Of a DNA stretch of 64,000 nt, positions 39,563-50,411 are shown one piece after another. Both the position numbers and the translations under genes were made by a program. The stretch comes from Crotophaga sulcirostris (Eukaryota > Chordata > Aves > Cuculiformes > Crotophagidae), in the NCBI GenBank assembly GCA_013397455.1, contig VYZB01000095.1, positions 2,174,119-2,238,118 on the forward strand, read 5' to 3'. Position 1 is the first letter of the stretch. Every line of letters begins with the position of its first letter. The notes under the pieces were generated by a model, which worked only from the letters and a program-made list of their open reading frames with translations, had not been told where the DNA came from and did no database searches.

Positions 39563-42096
39563 AAGTAGCTCCATTCAAGGGGAAATATCTTCCCAGTATT
39601 TCCAGATTAAAGTAATAAAATAAATTTTTCTGAGTCCTCAGCATTTTGTCTCAAGCAGGATAGTAGCTTCAAAATGAATGTTTGAAGTGTTTCCTATAGA
39701 AGGATAGTAAACAGACAGCTTTTATGAAATGGAACATAAAAGTTGAGGAGGGTATTTTTTTCTTTTTTTTTTTGGTAGCATCATGGAAAGTGATCTTATC
39801 TGGGAAGAAAACAGTGGGTGCCTTGCAGCTACTACTAAGATCCCCTGTTCCTCAGTGAGATGAGTGTCATGAAGGATGGCAAATAAAGCCCTGGGGCTTC
39901 CTTGTTGCCTATTTGGAAGCAGGGATCAAATCCCAGTGAGCTGTTGAGGATATTGTGTGCCAGAATGAGCCTTCCTGGTGAGGACAAGCAGATTGTATTT
40001 GGTGTGATAGAGGAAGAAGAAAGCATTCCAAGCATGGCATGAGGATCCATGACTCCCGCAGCTGTGTGTTGGCCAGTGGCATTGGTAATGCTTGGGGAAA
40101 AGCTGTCACAGTCTTTGAGATGCAAGCTGAAAGCCTGAGGAGGAGTTTTTAGCCATGCGGGTAGACAAATCTGCCTTTGATAGATGGTGGTCAGAAAGAC
40201 TTGACAAGATTTAAACATAGTCTCAGTATGAGAAGCCTGATAGAGATGTCAAAGTCCAAGAAGATACACAGGTCACAGATGTAAGTGATGGGGAGAGCAG
40301 GGAGGCCTTGGGACCAAAACAAGGTCTTGGCTCGCATACCAACACATCGGCTTTCTCCTCTCCTGACCCAGGCATGGCTGTTTGCAGCTTGCCCCTGGCT
40401 CACACAGGAGGAGCTGTGACCCCTTCTCCCTGGCAGGAGTCAGCATACCTCCTCTGAGAATGTCTCGTTTGAGTTCAAACCTGCAACTCCTTCAGGTACG
40501 CAGCTCTTTGCATCTTCTAGCTAAGTTGAGACTTCAGAGCAAACCCCACCATGAAAATCCTCCAGCTGCAGATGCCTGCACAGCAAAGGCTTACCTGAGA
40601 ATTTTTGCATCTTGGGAGAACAATAGCAGTTTCTGTGCAGCAGAGGTCAGGGAAAGGAAAGGTCTAGAAATCCGAACTGGACCTGGCCACTGGGTAAAGA
40701 TGCAGAGGTACTACCTTGTTTAGTTCCTACAGTAATAAAGTCCAAGAAAAAAAACATTTTCCCAAGGAGAGGCAAGAAGGGGGAATGGCAAGATGTTTAC
40801 CTCTAATTTTTTTTTTCAGTGAAGTTGAAATCCCAGTGAAATCTATGTTCTAAAGGTCAAATTAGAAAGCTTTCATCCCCAGACTTGTAAACTATTTCTC
40901 AAATCAGTGACTCTAAAAATTATTCATTAGAACACCACCTCTTAAACTAAAATTCTATTAAGCTCTGTATCAAAGGGGATTTTATTCTGAACTGCAAAGC
41001 CTGCTGTGTAGTCTTGACACAACAGCAAGGACATGGGCAGAAGAACTTAATCTTTGTGTATTTGTGAAAGGGGTGACATAAAACTCTGCTTTTAAAAAAT
41101 CAGGCACAGGTTTTATAGAGACAGTGTTTAGAGATATTAGAGCCATAAATATCAGGAGGCAAATCTTGTCAAGTGTTTCGAGAGCAAAAAGCTTTAATGC
41201 TTTTGTGGGTGCTAGTCATCAGTTAAAGTGCTTTCAGCTTGCCTTCATATAGACAGGCTATGATTTCTTCAAACCAATGTCCCCTGAAATTGATTGAGAT
41301 GCACTAGAATTTCATCTTCAAGACTATTTTATGGGCCAAATTAGCATAGTTTATAGTCTGCAGCCAATGAAGTCATATTATTCCATAGGCAGCGATGCAA
41401 ATGGCTTCTGTCTCCATCTGGTTGTGTATTTTGTCCAGGATATGAAAGCATGCTCTGTTGTATGTGGAGAGTTATGCAAATGTGATGAAAACAATTTGGA
41501 AGAGGGCATACAAGCTGTCTCTTGGTAGAAGGTTCTTTATTTGGTCTGAACCTGGAAGACTTGGCAAAAACCTCTTGTCACTTTTTTTTTTGGTTCAGCC
41601 AGGTGTCATTGCCAACCTGTTCAGAATACCCTTGAGATAAGTCATATAGTCTTTAATAATAAACATATCCCACTGACTTTGAATCAAGGGTTACGTGTGA
41701 CCTTAAACATCATTCTAAATCTTAGATTTCTGGGATTATCTTAAAATTATAGGAGGAGTGTGCGAAGGCAAACCCCATTATGCTCCGTAAATCTCTTTAA
41801 GTCATGGTTGAAAATTGACTTTAGGTGTCTTGGCTGTATCTGTGTATATAAATGGATTGTGGGTTTCATATATATGAAGAAGTACGTGCGTCTTACCTAC
41901 ATCATTACTTAATTTCCTATTGTATGGGTGCTTTGGAGTTCATTCAATAAATGTAATAAAGGTCAATTCTTACCAAATTCATTTTTAACCATTCAAGATT
42001 CTTGTATCCAAATTACAACCAAGCCTGAAGGGTGAATCACCGAATCAAAGGTCACATACAATTTATATGGGCTAAAAAAACCCTTTTTATAAATCT

Positions 42097-42118
42097 TGAT
42101 CAAAGGATTCTTTGATCA
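42097..42118. repeat. Inverted repeat of TCF/LEF-like motifs
   Basis: TGATCAAAG-GATT-CTTTGATCA: 9-bp arms around a 4-bp spacer. Each arm contains the TCF/LEF core ATCAAAG (CTTTGAT). An AT-rich TTTTTATAAATC word lies just upstream. Whether it is bound is unknown. Confidence 0.85.
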
Positions 42119-44619
42119 TCTAACTGGGGTATTAGTAACCTAATCGAAGATGTGTTTTTTGTACAGCTGCACTGTGTAACTGCAGTGCTAGAGTGCATAG
42201 GATCCAATTATTGTTAGTTCCCAGTAATTATGCAGTTGCAATGATGCACACAGTCTCACATGTGTGGGTATCATCTACCCTTTTCCCTTCCTGTGCTCCT
42301 CCTGGATGTAAGCTGAGTAGTGTCAGCCTTGCCAGGAGGAGGCAGTTATAGCCACTTGCTTGCCTCTGAAATTGCTTTGTTTGGAGAGCATGATGGTGGA
42401 TTTCTTCCTCTGGCTGATTCTGACTGTGGATATTCTTATACATTTGCTACTACTGCTGTATTAACTGTTTTTTCTTCACTGGTTCCTGACTCTGTTATGT
42501 CTGAGTTTTGCCATGTGTCATTTATATGGGTTGTTTTCTTGCTTGTGGTTCTCTGTGTTCCACCCAAACCCACTTTTTTTTCACTCCTGGATTGTGTTCC
42601 TTTGAGTGGGTTGTGCTTATAGCTTGGAGGCATCTATTTCCATCCTGCAGCTGCATCAGCAATGCCTTTACAGTTATCTTGTGGTTGTATTCTCAGGGTC
42701 CTGTGTCACAATCCCTTGTTTTATCTTCAAGCACATACATCCTATATCAAGGTTCGTTGAATAGCTCACTCTGTAGGGATAATGATCCATATGAAGATAT
42801 AGACAGACATACAGATACAGGTATTATGCTTTGGTAGCTACTTGCTATTAGCATTGACTCAGTAGAGGAATATCAGTGATCTGTTATCAAATTTGTTCTA
42901 CTAAAGTCTCCTAGAGATAGACTCCTAAGTAAAATACAGCAATATCAAAGCAGCTAACATTTTTTTCCTCTAAGCCTGAATATTAGAGAAATGTTTTCTT
43001 TTGGAAATCAAAATTCAGTTATGTAGAACAAAGTGATTGATACATGCGTGTTTTGGTTATAGTATAGTAAAAGGAGGAATAGTTTCATAATAGTTAAACA
43101 AGAATAATAGATAAAAATAGCATTGACACTGCTTTTCTAATTATTAGGAAAAAAAACTTAAATGTAATGACATGGGTTCACTAATGGTGTATGAGTTTTT
43201 GACAGTATGCCATTCAAGGCGATGTACAGCGACACTTCTTTCTGCATGATGTAGTCACATAAATTGGCTTTCTAAAAGACATGCAGGCACCTGTCACCAT
43301 CCATTTGAATCATTTACTATTCATGTAGTTTTCTATAATATTTTTTGTTTTGTTTAATAGTTCTAAAATAGCTCTCTTACATACAGAGTTCTCTCTTGAT
43401 TTCAGAACCAGCATAATTACAGATTTTGGTTTCTAAAAATATCCTGCGTGTTAAAAAAAAAATTAAAATAAAAACACAGAAACCCTCCTCCAACAAACAA
43501 AGGTGGGCAAAACAGAGCTTACCCCTCATAAAAAATAGGGATATCTCTGTCAGATCACCAATGACCTGAGACTTGCAGCCTCCTGAGGGAAACCTCCTGG
43601 ATGTTTTGGTTTGGTTTCCAGGGCATGTAAAGCTCATCAGCTGAGTTATTTCCACGTTGCAGCCAGTAACAGGAACCAAGTGGACCTCATGTACAAACGC
43701 TATAAGCACTCTGCTTGGGCAGAAGTCTTAACAATAGAACAATCAGTGGAGCTGCAAATGAAAATGGGTATACATACAAAAAGCAGAGGTCAAATGTTAC
43801 ACTGCTCCTGCCAGCAGGAACTTGTGGGAAAAGTGAGCTGGTCTGGTCTTGCTTGCCTGCTTGTGCTTTGATGTAATCTGTGAAATGTTTCTTTCAAGGA
43901 GTAAACTTCAATTTCCCGGACTTAACTAGTGGTTGCTTAGAAAAAAAGTACTAAATTTCATAAATAAACTACAAACCCACGTAGGCCCTAATAAAGGATG
44001 GAAGGCTACAGCTCTTCTGTTTTGCTTATAATTGAATATTCTTTGCTATAAAGACTAATTTTTTTTTAATGTAAAACTTGGGGAAATTTTTCATTACCCT
44101 AGCCAACGTTGGATTATTGTAACTATGAAAAGCCATATGTTTTTGATTAAAATTTCCATGTGCCATTTACTGAGACAAACTACCCAGTCTTAAGGGGCTT
44201 TGGGTCGATTCAGACCGTTTAAGCTTTTATTAAACCACATTTGAGGTTTTTGGAAGGAGGTCATTCAGTGCAACACCCTGCCTAAACTGAAAAGCTGGTG
44301 GAATTGACAACTGCTGCTGGCACTTCCTAGGCTTTTAAGCATTTTTGAGGAGTAAACATAAGTATCAGACTGGGATCATTTACCAGTACCTGTGTAAGTT
44401 GTGTCACTAAATGTTAAAGCAGAGTTTTAACAGAAAAACATTGTAATGCAAGAAAAGGCATTCAAGTTCATATTAAAGGGTGGATGTTAGTGTTCATATG
44501 CCGATGGCATATTGCACTCTATTGCATTTCAGCATTAGACGTCAAGTTTTTGTGCAAATATTAGCTAATTAAGTCTCTTTCGAGACACACAGCTTAAGTA
44601 CTTATCCTTAGAGATATGC
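42119..44619 (+). other. CNTN4 intron sequence, no gene seen
   Basis: AT-rich intron. A weak CR1-like phrase occurs near 44255-44290. No exon or RNA gene recognised. Confidence 0.6.
44250..44295 (-). repeat. Possible degraded CR1 3' region
   Basis: TTTGGAAGGAGGTCATTCAG then TGCAACACCCTGCC resembles minus-strand CR1 3' sequence (ggaagggacct...gatcat...tccaaccccctgcc). It is short and diverged. Confidence 0.3.
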
Positions 44620-44697
44620 AGACTTTGACACAGAGAACTTAAATGACTTTCCCAAAGTCATGCAATCGCTAGTACAGTGGTATCAGTGGAACAAATC
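44620..44697 (-). repeat. MIR-like SINE remnant
   Basis: GACACAGAGAACTTAAATGA then CTTTCCCAAAGTCATGCAAT and CGCTAGTACAGTGG closely parallel the MIR core read on its minus strand (cacagagaggttaagtgacttgcccaaggtcacacagctagtaagtgg). MIR-type SINEs are ancient amniote repeats and rare in birds. Confidence 0.5.
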
Positions 44698-47360
44698 AAT
44701 GTGTATTTCACAGGTTAAATACAGACAGTTTTATACTCACATGAGTCTGTTAAGTCTGATTGAGAATTGATACAGTGGAGATGATGGTATTTGAATAGCA
44801 TCCTCACTCATTCCTTAAATAAGGTCTGAGTAACAGTGTAAATCATGGTAACTTCTATGCGTTCCTATTAAACCTATTTTCCAGAATTGGAAAGCATTAA
44901 TATTTTCTTCCTTAGTGGTTTCTCTTAATGAATTTGGACAATTGTTTTCTAAGTCGAGAATGTCCAACTTAAATAGGCCAAAAACTAATATGCAAGTCTA
45001 TTCTTTTCTTAAGTTGTGCAAATACCTGATCTTGACTATTAGAAATCACACTTTTAAAATAAAGGCCTGATCTACAAGTTAATAATTGGTGCGAGTGTCC
45101 TAGGATTTCTCATGCAGATGTGTACTGCTTTGCTTAGATAGGGTAAGTTAATATCCCTCTTGCATCTGTTACCCTTTTTGTTTCTGTGAACAGAAACAGT
45201 GTTTTTTCATGGTCATGTACTGCCTAATGCCACAAATCTTGAGTTGGTAACCTATTTTTACCAAAAGCACGTGCAGGGATCCTGGCTCCAAGAAGCAGTT
45301 TCTGTTTGTGTAAGCAGTCATCAATTCTTGTCATGTTTTGTTTGTTTCATGTATAAATATTTTTATTGAAATTAAAGCTCCTTTCTTTTTTGATATATGC
45401 AATGATAGATCACTGTAATTGAAGCAATTCACACCCTGAAAACTTTAATTAAGTCACGAAGCTGCCCGCAAGCTAAAACTTAATGAACTTATCACTTCCA
45501 GGCATTGTTTTGCTTCATCTTATTCTCTCTCTTCTGTTTACCAATGTTCATTGCATTATGTCTAACATTTAACCGTGAACTCCTTAAATAACTGTGTCTT
45601 TTATTTCTATTATAAGGTATTTAGTACCCCACAAGGTGCTTAATAAATCATAATGTGGTTATTTTCAGATTTCTTGCATACAAAGTTGCCAGGTCACAGG
45701 AAGCAAACCTCTAGGACTCTCGGGTCTGTTAGTGGGCATCAGGCCACCAGACTAACACTGCCTCCAGTCTTCCTCCTCCTTCCCAGTATTTCATGCATCT
45801 GAAGGCTGGACGGGTACAGTGCCCTGTAATGTGGCTTCTTGTTTATCACCAGTAGCATTTTCTACCGGTTTATCCCTAACTGAACCTGGCTGCTTAAGTG
45901 TCATTAAAGAATAGTTAGTGTTTCTACGTTCTGGAAAGGTAGTCTTTATCTCCAGGCATCAAGGATGCTGAACCCACTGCTCTCTGTTGTAGTTTATTCC
46001 AGCAGACAATCGTCATCTTTCATAGTAAGTGTAGTTTCTCATCTCTGTTTCCATGACTTCAGCTTCCTACCACTGGGTTTTGTTACATCCTCCACTGGGC
46101 TAGCAAACACTTAAAGGGATGGCATTGTCTCCCCATGACAGTGCTTCTACACATAAATCAGAAAAGTCTCACTATTGTTGGAGAAACTAGTGACCTGTTC
46201 AAGGCTTTCACTGCCTCCCTCCCAGATCTGAAATTGTTTTCTTTTCTTTTTATCTGCATTCTGAGCTGTTTTTCAAGAACTTGTGGGGGTTTCTTTGTTG
46301 GGTTTGTTTTGGTGTTTTTTTTAAAAAATGTGAAGTATTTGTGTCACGAGTTGGTGATCTCATTGACAATGTACACAGGAGAGATGGATGAACAGTAAAG
46401 CATGGAAGAATATGACAAGGAGTAAGAAACAAACAAACACAAAAAGGTAAGATATAACACAATGAGAAAAGCATGAGTAGAGACCACCACTGTAGTGGCA
46501 CATACAGAGTGACCATAGCTAGTTCTACTCAGGTGCAATTTCCAGTGTAAAGAGAGCTGATATCAAGGGAAACATGGAGGTTCTGCTTCAAAGCTTCTTA
46601 CAAAACAGTAAATGTGCCAAAAAATAATTGAGCTTACTGATTTAAATAGGTGTTCTGGCTTTTTGGTGGGTTTTCTTTTTTTATTGGCAAATAAGAACAA
46701 AAATCCAGGGTGTTCGGGCTTGGAGGCAAGGCAAAGAGGAAGTTAATGCTCTTGTCAGGGGAGACACATACAGCCAAACCATTTACACTGTAATTCAGTC
46801 ATTCTGCAGCTGTGAGGGTTATTTTCTTCTTTGCTGTCCCATTGATTTTTAATGTCAAAAGTAGAGAGAATAATTTCTTACCCAGTCTCTGGGCAGGAGT
46901 AGAAAGGCACTAAACAACTGTGTTTCTCTTGAAGGAAGATCACAAACATAGGGAAAAAGTGTTGAGTGCTTCTTCTGCATTAAAGCTTCCCGCAGGGCAG
47001 TTTTCAGCAAGTGTGTTTAACTTTCGTTTAGCAATTGGTCTTACCTTCATCCATGGGGAATTCAGTAGTACAAAATTTCAATGCAATATTCTGCACCCAT
47101 TTGAGAAGAAGTTTGTAGGAAAGGTTTTTGTCCACTTTGCACAGCGGGTGAAAACAGAGGGGAACATGTCGAATCCACACATCACTAGTCTGTATACTTC
47201 GTTACTATTTAACACTGATATTGTTCCTAATTTCTTGGCAAAGATTGCAAGGTTGTGTTTAAATCAAGTTTCTTATTAATAAAATCTTAATGGTATTATT
47301 GTTAGTTGAAGTTACTATTTAGGTATTGCAAAAATAACCTTGAAGTGCAGATCCAAATCT
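44698..47360 (+). other. CNTN4 intron sequence, no gene seen
   Basis: AT-rich intron. The part around 45400-45500 has TTTAATTAAG and several CpGs and could be constrained, but nothing firm is seen. Confidence 0.6.
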
Positions 47361-47367
47361 ACAAATT

Positions 47368-47576
47368 CAAAGTTGCCCCACTGAGGGTGGTGAGGTGCTG
47401 GAAGAGGTTGCCCAGAGAAGTTGTGGACATCCCATCTTTGGAGATGCTCAAGGCCAGCTTGAATGAGGTTTTGAGCAACCTGATCCAGTGGAAGAATGTC
47501 CCTGCCCATGGCATCCATAGAATTGGATGATCTTTGAGGTCCCTTCTAGCCCAAATCATTCTATGACTCTGTGATT
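47368..47576 (+). mobile_element. CR1 LINE, 3' end fragment
   Basis: About 210 bp of CR1 3' end in sense orientation. Hallmarks in order: GGAAGAGGTTGCCCAGAGAA, GAGCAACCTGATCCAGTGGA, TGTCCCTGCCCATGGCA, GATCTTTGAGGTCCCTTC, and the terminal ATTCTATGACTCTGTGATT at 47558-47576. It is 5'-truncated and carries a short deletion after CCATGGCA relative to the usual form. Three-prime coding sequence is absent or degenerate. Confidence 0.92.
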
Positions 47577-50315
47577 TCAGAATGCGTGAATATAGTCAGC
47601 CTAATCATTCAATGAGACATTAGCCTTTCTTATAATTATCTTAATCTTGTTAGTTTACTCAGAGCCAGGTTTTAAGCACATGCATGAGGCGTTCCAGAGT
47701 TGCCAGTTGACTTTCAAAGTACCTTGTGCTACAAGCAATAGTGATAAATGCTCTGCGTTGTTTGTTGCCACTAATTACTTTGACCATTCTTCCATCATTT
47801 CCTAGTTGTTCATCCAAGCAGAGACTTCCTTTCCTGGTAACAATCCTGTTTTTATCATAAATATATGGCTATCTGTTTTGTCAACAAATAGGGTTGTTTC
47901 TTCCTTGCAAAAAAAAGTTAGAGGACCAGATTTGCATTTAAGCTATTGCCATGCACTTTCTCTCCATACTATTGCAATCAAGAGCTGCTGGGTCACCAAG
48001 CAGGTGGTTTTTTCTTATGATTAGGAATAAAGGACCTTTCCAATTCCCTCCCCTGTGATTAACAGAAGAACTCCCTAGAACACTGTATGAGTAGGCTTAA
48101 ACACACAAGCTCAGAGCTGATGCAATTTTTCTTTCATCTGTTCTAAAGCAGACCTGTGTACGGCTTTTTTTTAGGATTCAGACCTAAAAAGTGTGTCCTG
48201 TATGATCTTTAAAACGTTTTGTGTATGTTTGTATTTATATATGGCATAATGTATTAGTTCTATAAACGTGGTGGAAGGTATGAATAGCTAAATATAAAGA
48301 TACAGAGAATTTTCCATGAAATATTGAGACTTACCAATACTTCTGCAATTTTCTTTCTAGTGAATATATATGTGTGTATATATAAAGTGTGTGCTTTGTT
48401 GATTTGGACTTGTTTTACTCTTACTTTACTTTTTCATTTATTTTAAATAATATTAATCTAAAAATATTTCCTAATAACATGTTTATTCCTCCAGGTGTCA
48501 TTTTGGCTTTAGGCTGTTATTCCTTATGCATCTGTCTTCAATGATGATGAGATCCAATTTTGTACCTGTAAGCCATCAAAATGTATTTATATCTATGGGA
48601 CTGGTGGATGGCCAGAGAATGGAACAGTGGTTCCTGAAAAGTTCCGTTCCACCTTTTTTTATACAACTTAGGACTGAGAAATTGTATCTCTCTATTTCTA
48701 TTTCATTGATAATGGATCTTCTTCTATCTTCCTTCTGTCCTTTTTCCTAGGCCAAAAAAGACAGAAGGGCAAAGAAAATCACTCTGATTAGTTACAGACT
48801 CAGACTATGGCTCAAGACTGGGAAACTCCATGTTTTATTGTCTCCCAGTACCTACACAGAGTCTGAACAAACAGTTCACTCAAGTGTAGTTTTGAACCTC
48901 CTTTGTGAACCCATTCTGAACAGTGTGATAATTGATGACCTCAGCACCTCACACAAGCAGAAGCACCACTGGCAGCACCGGTCCAGTCTGCGTTGCTTCT
49001 GTCTGTGGGCTTGAGCAGAAGAAAGATGGGAGAGTGGCAGGTTTGGACCAGTTTGTTTTCACAAGGAATCCACTGCAATGCAGCAGGCTTCTTAAGTTCC
49101 CACAAGATTATCCACTAAAATGGAAATGGAAACACTGAAGTAATATAAGTTTCCAGGAATGATGTAATGTACAGCGTAAGGGTATGGCAGAACTGTGCTG
49201 GATAATCTGTCAATGACTATTTAGAACTGTAACAAATTGTTATGCACTACTTCCACTGTAATTCCCCTTGTGCCCAGATTTTGTCCTGAATCATTTGGCT
49301 TTAGCAGGAAGGGTCTCTGAAGAAGGTTTTTAAAATGAAGCAGTGACTTCTTGATTTTATTTATTTATTTATTTTTAACTATGCATGCCGGTGCTACCAG
49401 AAAACATTTTCAAGAGAGGGTAAAAATAAGGCTTAATTTTTCATCCTTGTACCCTTTTAATGATGTTCCTATTAGTTCCTGATGTTAAATATTTATCACC
49501 TGTGTGATTTCTCTGGTTCCCAGCTGCACTGACAGCAGGTTTGTAATCGCCAAACCACAGCTCAGCTACACTGAAATAAAAAAAAATAAAATTGAAATGC
49601 AAAGGTTATGAAATGCACTGTTAAAAGGCTGCCAAAATGATTCAGTATATTAGTGTTCCTGGTGCTGATCAGTACCTGGTGCCACTGCTTGGCTCACAGG
49701 GTCACCTCATTACTTAATAGCAGGTTTCTTGAATTCAGTGTGCAAGGACAGAAGAGAGGGAGCTGAATTTTTGCAGTGCATGGCCCCTGAAGAAAAGGAA
49801 AGGGAGAGAGGTGGAAAGAGGAATTTAGTTTAATTAAAGTGCTGCGTGCGTAACAAACAGCTATTACAAGAGACTCCTTTATGGAAAACGAAGGGTTTCT
49901 ACACATGTATTGCAAGGGCGCCAGTAACAAGTCTCCTAAAAGGAAATAGAGCAGGCTTGTACCATAATTGACCGTAGTGATTGTTTAAGGCAGTAATTCT
50001 TCATAAATTCATAAAATAAAGTAGCAGCGTTACAGGTTCCTGGAGTTTCCTCTAGGCATGTCTTCTTCCCTAAAGCAGCACCTTCTCCTTTTACCAACCT
50101 TGCGTCCTGTGGAGACATTTTTCTGCTTCTGATGGTTGGCAGCCACAGCAACCTCCCACTGCCCCTCATCCCACCCAGGTCCCACCAATCCACCTTCCAA
50201 GCTGATGTTCACTTTGTTTTTTTTGTCACACAGCAAAGTCCTAATGAACTTTCTGTACTTCTCATGAGGAAAAGCCACTACCCTCCCATTAATTGAGTTC
50301 TTTCTCTCTTGGCAG
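47577..50315 (+). other. CNTN4 intron sequence up to exon C
   Basis: AT-rich, with TA/TG-rich simple sequence near 48366-48384 and (TTTA)4 at 49356-49371. Ends in a strong pyrimidine tract before exon C. Confidence 0.7.
49356..49371 (+). repeat. (TTTA)4 microsatellite
   Basis: Four TTTA units. Confidence 0.85.
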
Positions 50316-50411
50316 ATCTTGAGAACTTCAAAACCAGAACAAGAAGCACGGTGTCCGTCCGCCAGGGCCAGGGCATGGTGCTGCTATGTGGACCTCCACC
50401 CCATTCTGGAG
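50316..50411 (+). CDS. CNTN4: CNTN4 coding exon C: linker and start of Ig domain 2
   Basis: This 96-nt exon encodes 31 full residues: [19 protein letters not shown], then [12 protein letters not shown], with split codons on both sides (Tyr at the start, probably Glu at the end). It follows directly from exon B as QFA-Y-LENF, the junction expected for contactins 3, 4 and 6. [18 protein letters not shown] fits contactin-4. The Cys in LLCG is the first disulfide cysteine of Ig domain 2. The Ig1-Ig4 region folds as a horseshoe in this family, and Ig2-Ig3 are the surface reported to bind PTPRG. The acceptor has a strong tract ending tctctcttggcag; the donor is gtaaag. The intron before it is 21,972 bp. 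The exon encoding the rest of Ig2 is not seen downstream in the window. Confidence 0.96.

Larger units (their letters stand above)
34700..42090 (+). other. CNTN4 intron sequence, no gene seen
   Basis: Holds simple repeats (pyrimidine tract 36288-36318, (TA)7 at 36857, A/G/GT composite at 39532-39562), a weak MIR-like patch near 38.7 kb and a moderately GC-rich stretch near 39.8-40.5 kb. No exon or RNA gene seen. Confidence 0.65.

Noticed and set aside
44496..44512. Inverted repeat ATATGCC-GAT-GGCATAT
   Set aside because: 7-bp arms with short spacers are common by chance over 64 kb.
45960..46110. Possible CR1-like phrase (GACTTCAGCTTCCTACCACT)
   Set aside because: I could not match it to a specific CR1 region with confidence.
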